Source of the DNA: Odobenus rosmarus divergens
Taxonomy: Eukaryota; Chordata; Mammalia; Carnivora; Odobenidae
Reading direction: 5' to 3'
DNA: 64,000 nucleotides
Assembly: GCF_000321225.1 (NCBI RefSeq)
Contig: NW_004450944.1
Location: 142,857-206,856, forward strand
Shown piece after piece: positions 59,570-64,000 of this stretch. The notes beneath the pieces are model-generated. The model did not search any database, was not told the DNA's origin, and worked only from the letters and a program-made list of their open reading frames with translations. Made by a program: the position numbers and the translations under genes. The first letter of the stretch is position 1; the number at the start of each line of letters is the position of its first letter.

Positions 59570-60060
59570 CAATGCCTGCCCTTCTGGAGCTTCCATTCTA
59601 GTGGGGGGAGGCATATAGCAAGCAGAACAAATCATGAAGATGCAGAGCACATTAATGTGTGAGGAGTGTGGAGGAGAGGGAAGGGATTGGATCAGGGTGC
59701 CTCCCAAGAAAGTGAGGAGGGTTCTGGGAAAAACATTCCAGGCAGAAGACACAGAGAGGTCAGAGGTGATTGATGGCAAGGTCCCAGTAGGGCCTCACCA
59801 ACTGCCATAAGGACTTAGCTTTTTCTGTGAGATGGGGCCATTGGAGGGACACCATCCCATCATGACCCCTGCTGCTGGGTACAGAGAGGCTAGCAGAGCA
59901 AAGAGGGGGCTACAGCCATAATCCAGGGACAAAGAGACAATGACTTGGCTCAGGGGTGGCATGCAGTGGTGACAAGTGGCCAGGTTCTAGACAGATTTGG
60001 ATTTGCTACCAGATGGGATGTGGCGTGTGAGAGGGAATGGAGTCATGGGTTTCCTAAGTC
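59570..60060 (-). mobile_element. L2 LINE fragment, antisense
   Basis: 'tgcctgcccttctggagctt', 'ccattctagtggggggagg', 'aaaacattccaggcagaaga', 'ccataatccagggacaaaga' and 'gggatgtggcgtgtgagagg' follow antisense L2 in order over about 490 bp. Confidence 0.75.
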
Positions 60061-60129
60061 ACCAGGTCTTTGGGACATTCAGGGCTGTTGGTGCTCGCTA
60101 GTCTGACTTAATTTCCCCATTTGCAGAGG

Positions 60130-60310
60130 GTAAGCATCTATTTAATAACTAGCATTTAGCTAACATTACATTGTACGAATTGTATATTACACATAAATTA
60201 ACAACTGGATTCTACAATATGCCCACTTTACGGAGGCAACTGGGGTTTCAGGGAGGGTGGAGACCTTGCCAAAGTCCTGCAGGCAGCATTCAGAACCCTG
60301 AGCCTCCCAT
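60130..60310 (-). mobile_element. MIR SINE, antisense
   Basis: 'aacaactggattctacaata', 'gcccactttacggaggcaac', 'gaccttgccaaagtcctgc' and 'cagcattcagaaccctgag' follow antisense MIR. Confidence 0.65.
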
Positions 60311-61699
60311 GAGCTGCCCAGGACCTCTCCAGCCTGTGGCAGGGCGCTGCCTGGCTCCTCGCTCATGCACAGACTTGCAGGCTGGGTCTGGCATGGCTGT
60401 CAAGACATGGGTGGGTAACTGCTCCCACCCTTCCTGGGAGCACAGACTGGGGCACAGACTCACCTCCTTCCCTAGACCTGACAACCCTAACAAGGCCAGG
60501 GCTTTAATCCTTCTACTTGGATGACTCTCCTACCTCCAGTTTTATAACAGCGGAGTCAACAGGGTCAATGGGTTGTAGTCTTTGCAAGCCATCCCCGTGT
60601 TTGCCTCCTTGGGGAGATCGGCCATGCCCTCGGCCTCCATGCTGTTCTGTCTGTACCTCTGTGCCCTGGGCAGGGATGCTTTTCCCCATTACTCCTTTAT
60701 TGTTGCAACACTTGAGTACACCTTCTCTGTCAGCCACCAGTTCATTCTGCCTTCGTGTTAGGAGCGGTGTTGGAAGAGGGAGTAGGTAAGTATCACCTCG
60801 GAGCTAGGAAAGATCTATCTTATTAAGTCGTTTGGCATAGTCGGGTGGTATTTACAGACAGACTGAGATCTCTTCAGAAAATTCATGCAAACCCACCCAT
60901 GAAGGTCTGGAATCGGTTCAGTAGGACATGGAGGCATTGGGGATTTTAGTAGCCCTGAGGTGACTTTGTGGGGTGGTTTCAAGGGTTCGGAAAGCCCTGC
61001 ATGCTGGAGGCCATCCAGCTCCCTGGCGAGCCCATGACGGGTGGCCTGAGAGGGAAGAAGAAGTACCCACAAGCGGGGCTGTGGCCCAGGCCGACTCGAG
61101 GAACTTATGCGGCCTGTGGGCCTTCCAGAGTGATCAGTGACCACATGAAATTTCCACTTTTGTAGGTCAAGAACCAGCAATTTTGTATGATTCAGCCTAA
61201 TACATAAATCACCCCATTTTCAGACTTCAGTAGCTACAATATAGTATTTCTGGGGCTGTTCACTTACACAGAATTCAGAGCAAGACATCTCCAAAAACTT
61301 TTACTAATCCTGCCCACAGACTTCAGCTTGATTCTTGTCTGTGTGAGTTCCATCCAAGGCGGGCCCAGGAAAGAGAATGCCATGCAGCCCCTGCCCACTG
61401 AGAGGACTGGAGACCCGTCCTTAGCTTTGGGGTCCCTTGTTCCCCTGAGCAAGAGAACAGAGCCACGGAATTTCACCGCACTGGGGCTCTGACAGCCCCT
61501 CAACAGCTCCACCATCAGCCCATTTCCTTCTCTGCTAAAAACGGTGCCAGGACACATCTTTTCTCCCGCGGAGTTCTGCCTCCCTCTCTGCCTTGGCAAA
61601 GGAGAGCATGCTCGGCCCTCTGCCTCAACGGCCTCTAGAGCAGGTGACCCCAGTTCCCTATTCTCCCTCAGATATCATTTAGTGAGCTTACATTTGATT

Positions 61700-61924
61700 A
61701 AAAAGTTTATGCATGCGTGGGGCACTGGGTGTTATGCACAAACAATGAATCATGGAACACTACATCAAAAACTAATGATGTAATGTATGGTGATTAACAT
61801 AACAATAAAAAATTGAAAAAAAAGAACAACCAAAGGGTTCTCCAGTTGAAAAAAAAAAAAACCCTCATAATCAGATTGCTGAAAATAAACCATTTTATAT
61901 TAAAAAAAAAAAAGTTTATGCATT
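61700..61924 (+). mobile_element. 5'-truncated L1 with apparent 3' transduction
   Basis: AAAAAGTTTATGCAT flanks the whole unit at 61700-61714 and about 61910-61924. Inside is an L1 3' end (61715-61823, with 'cactgggtgttatgcac' and 'taatgatgtaatgtatggtg') and an A run. About 25 bp of other sequence, a second A run (61849-61861) and about 40 more bp follow, with AATAAA at 61884-61889. A third A run from 61902 meets the right duplication. The non-L1 part inside the duplications is what read-through past the L1 poly-A signal leaves behind. Confidence 0.85.
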
Positions 61925-63529
61925 ACCGTCCCTTCCCTTTGGCTCTGCATTAGCTGCACTGGTGTATATTTTCCTCCCTGAAAGATGGAGCCATTGAAAG
62001 CATGGGCTGTTGTCCAGCCCCCTTTGTCATCCCTCCCAGTGGTGCCTGCTCAGGCATGGCTGAACACCTGACACTTGGAGGCTTACCTCTGCCTCTCTGT
62101 CTTGGAACTCAGTTTCGTATTTTTGCACATCTCATCTCTCCCTCCACCGCCTCCCAGGGCTATCTCCTGCATCCAGGGCTGAGCTGAGTGCCCCAGATGC
62201 AGCCTCCAACAGCAGTAAGAGCATCTGTCATCAATGCACAGCACCCTGGCATCAGCGCTCAGGCTGCTTTGCAGGGGCCTCTTGCAAAGAAATGGGGCTG
62301 CAGCGTCCGGTGCTCCCGGGTATCGGGTGGGTCCCCTTGCACCTCAAGTGTTGGGGCAGGTGGAATTCTGGAAGTGTAGATGAAGAACAGATGCCACCTC
62401 AGAGCCATCTCTCTGTGATGTTTTATCTAATTTCTGGACACAGGATAAGAACAGCAGAAGAATAACTTGTGGAATTATTTCTTGTGAGTTCACTTGGAAT
62501 GGCTCTCCCCAGGAGGAATGTAAATATAGTACTCTCACCTCATAAGATGGTATAAGATAAAAGATGACATGCTGCTTCAAAACGAGTGCACCCCATCAAG
62601 GAGATGGCCTTCCCCTGCCTCGTCCTCACTTCAGAGCATTGAGCCTAAAACACCTCTGTGTCTTGTGTGGGGATGTCTGCAACTCGCTCTCCGCAACTTC
62701 GGGTACAGCTGAAACAGCCCCGCAGAGCTCAGAGGGGCTGAAAGCATCTCCACTTGTGTGTATATGCTTTTACTCTTGCCCATCTACTCCGGCTTTGAAC
62801 TTTCTCATTTAAAAGCTGGACCTTGTTGCTGACCATGCAAACCCTCAGTGAGAGGAGCTGCCGGCCCTTCTCGTGAGTCCTCAATGAGAGGCCTGTGTAC
62901 AGGGATAGGAGGGACTTTTGTCGCTGTTTTGGCGCTTACCTGGTAGACTTTGACAGAGAGGTCCCAGTCCTCTTTCTTTAAGAACACTGTCTTTGTTCTC
63001 AAGCAAACATCCAGACCCTGTAACCTCTCAGGTGACCTGGTCTCTGTAGTCCTTTGGGTGCATGATGCCAACTAGATTTACGTGAGAACACATTAATTAG
63101 TAATTAGAGCTTGCTTTAAATGGGCTGAGGGGGTTTGTTCATGAATATTTGCAGTTGCCAGACCTCATGTCAGAAGTAGTTCGGCCCTGTAAGATAGGTC
63201 AAACTGCGGGTGGTGCAGCTTGTCCAGGAATGGGTGACGTGTTAAAATTGAATTTGTACTTATTGCTTATATCAAAGGGCTTATTCCTGATTTCACAGAC
63301 TAACAGCCTCTGGAGGTGGTCTCCCGTGCCCAGCCCCATCTTCTCCCAGCCCCCCAACCCCGCACCCTCCAGCTGGGTTTAGGTGTCTCTCCTCGTTCTT
63401 TCCACCTGTTTCAAATTTTTCTCTGGAAAGAATGCAGGCTTGTTCTCCCTCGCTTGTGCGCTCTCTCTTTCTCTCCCCTTCCTCTGGCTCAGGACACATT
63501 ATTAGGTTGAACCTGAAGTTGCCAATGTC

Positions 63530-63680
63530 GGCCTAATCTTTAACTTCTCAGAGCCTTGCTTTCTTCAGCTTTAAAATGAAAATAGCCAATACCTTCTTCA
63601 TAGAATTTCCTGAGAATTTTTCCAAATAATCTTGGCACAAGATTGGCACAGAATAGGAGTAATAATTATGGTTGTGAATG
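63530..63680 (+). mobile_element. MIR SINE, sense
   Basis: 'taacttctcagagccttgc', 'ttcttcagctttaaaatgaa', 'ccttcttcatagaatttcctg' (partial) and 'ggcacaagattggcacagaa' follow the MIR 3' half. A GGAT repeat follows directly. Confidence 0.65.
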
Positions 63681-63684
63681 GACA

Positions 63685-63737
63685 GGTGGATGGATAGACG
63701 GATGGACGGGCGGATGGATGGATGGATGGATGGATAG
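63685..63737 (+). repeat. (GGAT)n microsatellite, imperfect
   Basis: About thirteen GGAT/GGAC-type tetramers with a few substitutions. Confidence 0.93.
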
Positions 63738-64000
63738 GAATGTCTTTCTTCTTGGCATGAAGTGAAAATGGCCAAATGTATTGTCACTAAATGTGCATGG
63801 CGTTTTCTTAAAATACCGGCTCTTTAGCACTAGCAGAATTCACTTAGCAGATGCTGGGGGCACAGCAACAAGCCAGATGTGGGTCACCAGGCAGCTGGAG
63901 CGGAGGTCGTGGCCATGCCCTGCCAGAGAAGCCCTGGCAGAGAGCAGCTGCTTTGCATATGGCAACTCCAGGATGGGCAATTTGTGGAATTCGTGCATTT

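Larger units (their letters stand above)
23865..64000 (+). other. RALGAPA2: Probable last RALGAPA2 intron, incomplete
   Basis: No further RALGAPA2 exon was recognised. I looked for an acceptor followed by codons for the expected YEERA-type C-terminal segment and found no credible match. Unless that exon was missed, 40 kb of intron follows the second exon. Besides the elements listed separately, blocks 24.0-26.0, 26.4-29.3, 30.0-31.2, 31.5-34.2, 36.0-38.2, 39.0-40.1, 42.4-44.8, 46.3-47.9, 48.1-49.3, 50.0-50.9, 51.3-53.1 and 60.3-61.7 kb hold no gene or transposon I can support. Confidence 0.6.

Noticed and set aside
63685..63737. Regularly repeated tetramers considered as a CRISPR-like or minisatellite array
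   Set aside because: It is an ordinary GGAT microsatellite without spacers.
23865..64000. Expectation of INSM1 or another neighbouring gene within the window
   Set aside because: No long GC-rich single-exon frame or zinc-finger pattern (CxxC...HxxxH) was seen on either strand.

Overview
The window is mammalian nuclear DNA from a carnivore. The best evidence is ten copies of the lysine-tRNA-derived CAN-SINE, on both strands and several with clean target-site duplications. Carnivore-type L1 3' ends (the 'AACACTACATCAAAAACTAATG' class) support this and lean towards an arctoid caniform such as a bear, seal or mustelid. The species itself cannot be fixed from the sequence.

Only one gene is supported: RALGAPA2, the catalytic alpha-2 subunit of the Ral GTPase-activating protein complex, read on the + strand. 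Two internal coding exons near its 3' end are present, at 5880-6038 (53 codons, phase 0 at both ends, carrying the catalytic Asn-thumb motif HLGND) and 23737-23864 (42 codons plus 2 nt). The two exons join in frame. The terminal exon was not found in the remaining 40 kb, so everything from 23865 onward is read as one very long last intron, or an intron plus other non-coding sequence. No other protein gene, rRNA, functional tRNA or CRISPR array is supported. The many 60-160 aa open frames lie in repeats or GC-rich patches and have no recognisable domains.

Layout: 1-5879 is an upstream intron with a long repeat-poor stretch (about 1480-3130), an antisense L1 tail and MIR pieces. 6039-23736 is an 18-kb intron. 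It holds another repeat-poor AT-rich stretch (8.0-9.3 kb), an old sense L1 (about 12.56-16.06 kb) split by two SINEs and a MaLR-type LTR, old antisense L1s (18.45-21.6 kb) split by a hAT-type fragment, a young L1 tail and a SINE, and a long L2 (about 21.93-22.99 kb). 23865-64000 mixes L2, MIR and SINE copies with repeat-poor islands that look like candidate conserved regulatory elements (34.3-35.8, 45.9-46.3, 49.3-49.8, 54.2-54.9 and 56.4-57.9 kb). In human, RALGAPA2 lies at 20p11.23 beside INSM1, a neuroendocrine transcription factor gene, so distal enhancers in these introns are plausible. That is inference, because no alignment could be run.

I found no convincing previously undescribed system. 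The observations most worth checking are a perfect 19-bp stem-loop at 45101-45153; a truncated L1 with an apparent 3' transduction at 61700-61924; a weak splice donor after the second RALGAPA2 exon, with a short alternative C-terminus if the intron is retained; and several repeat-free islands with paired POU or homeodomain-type sites.
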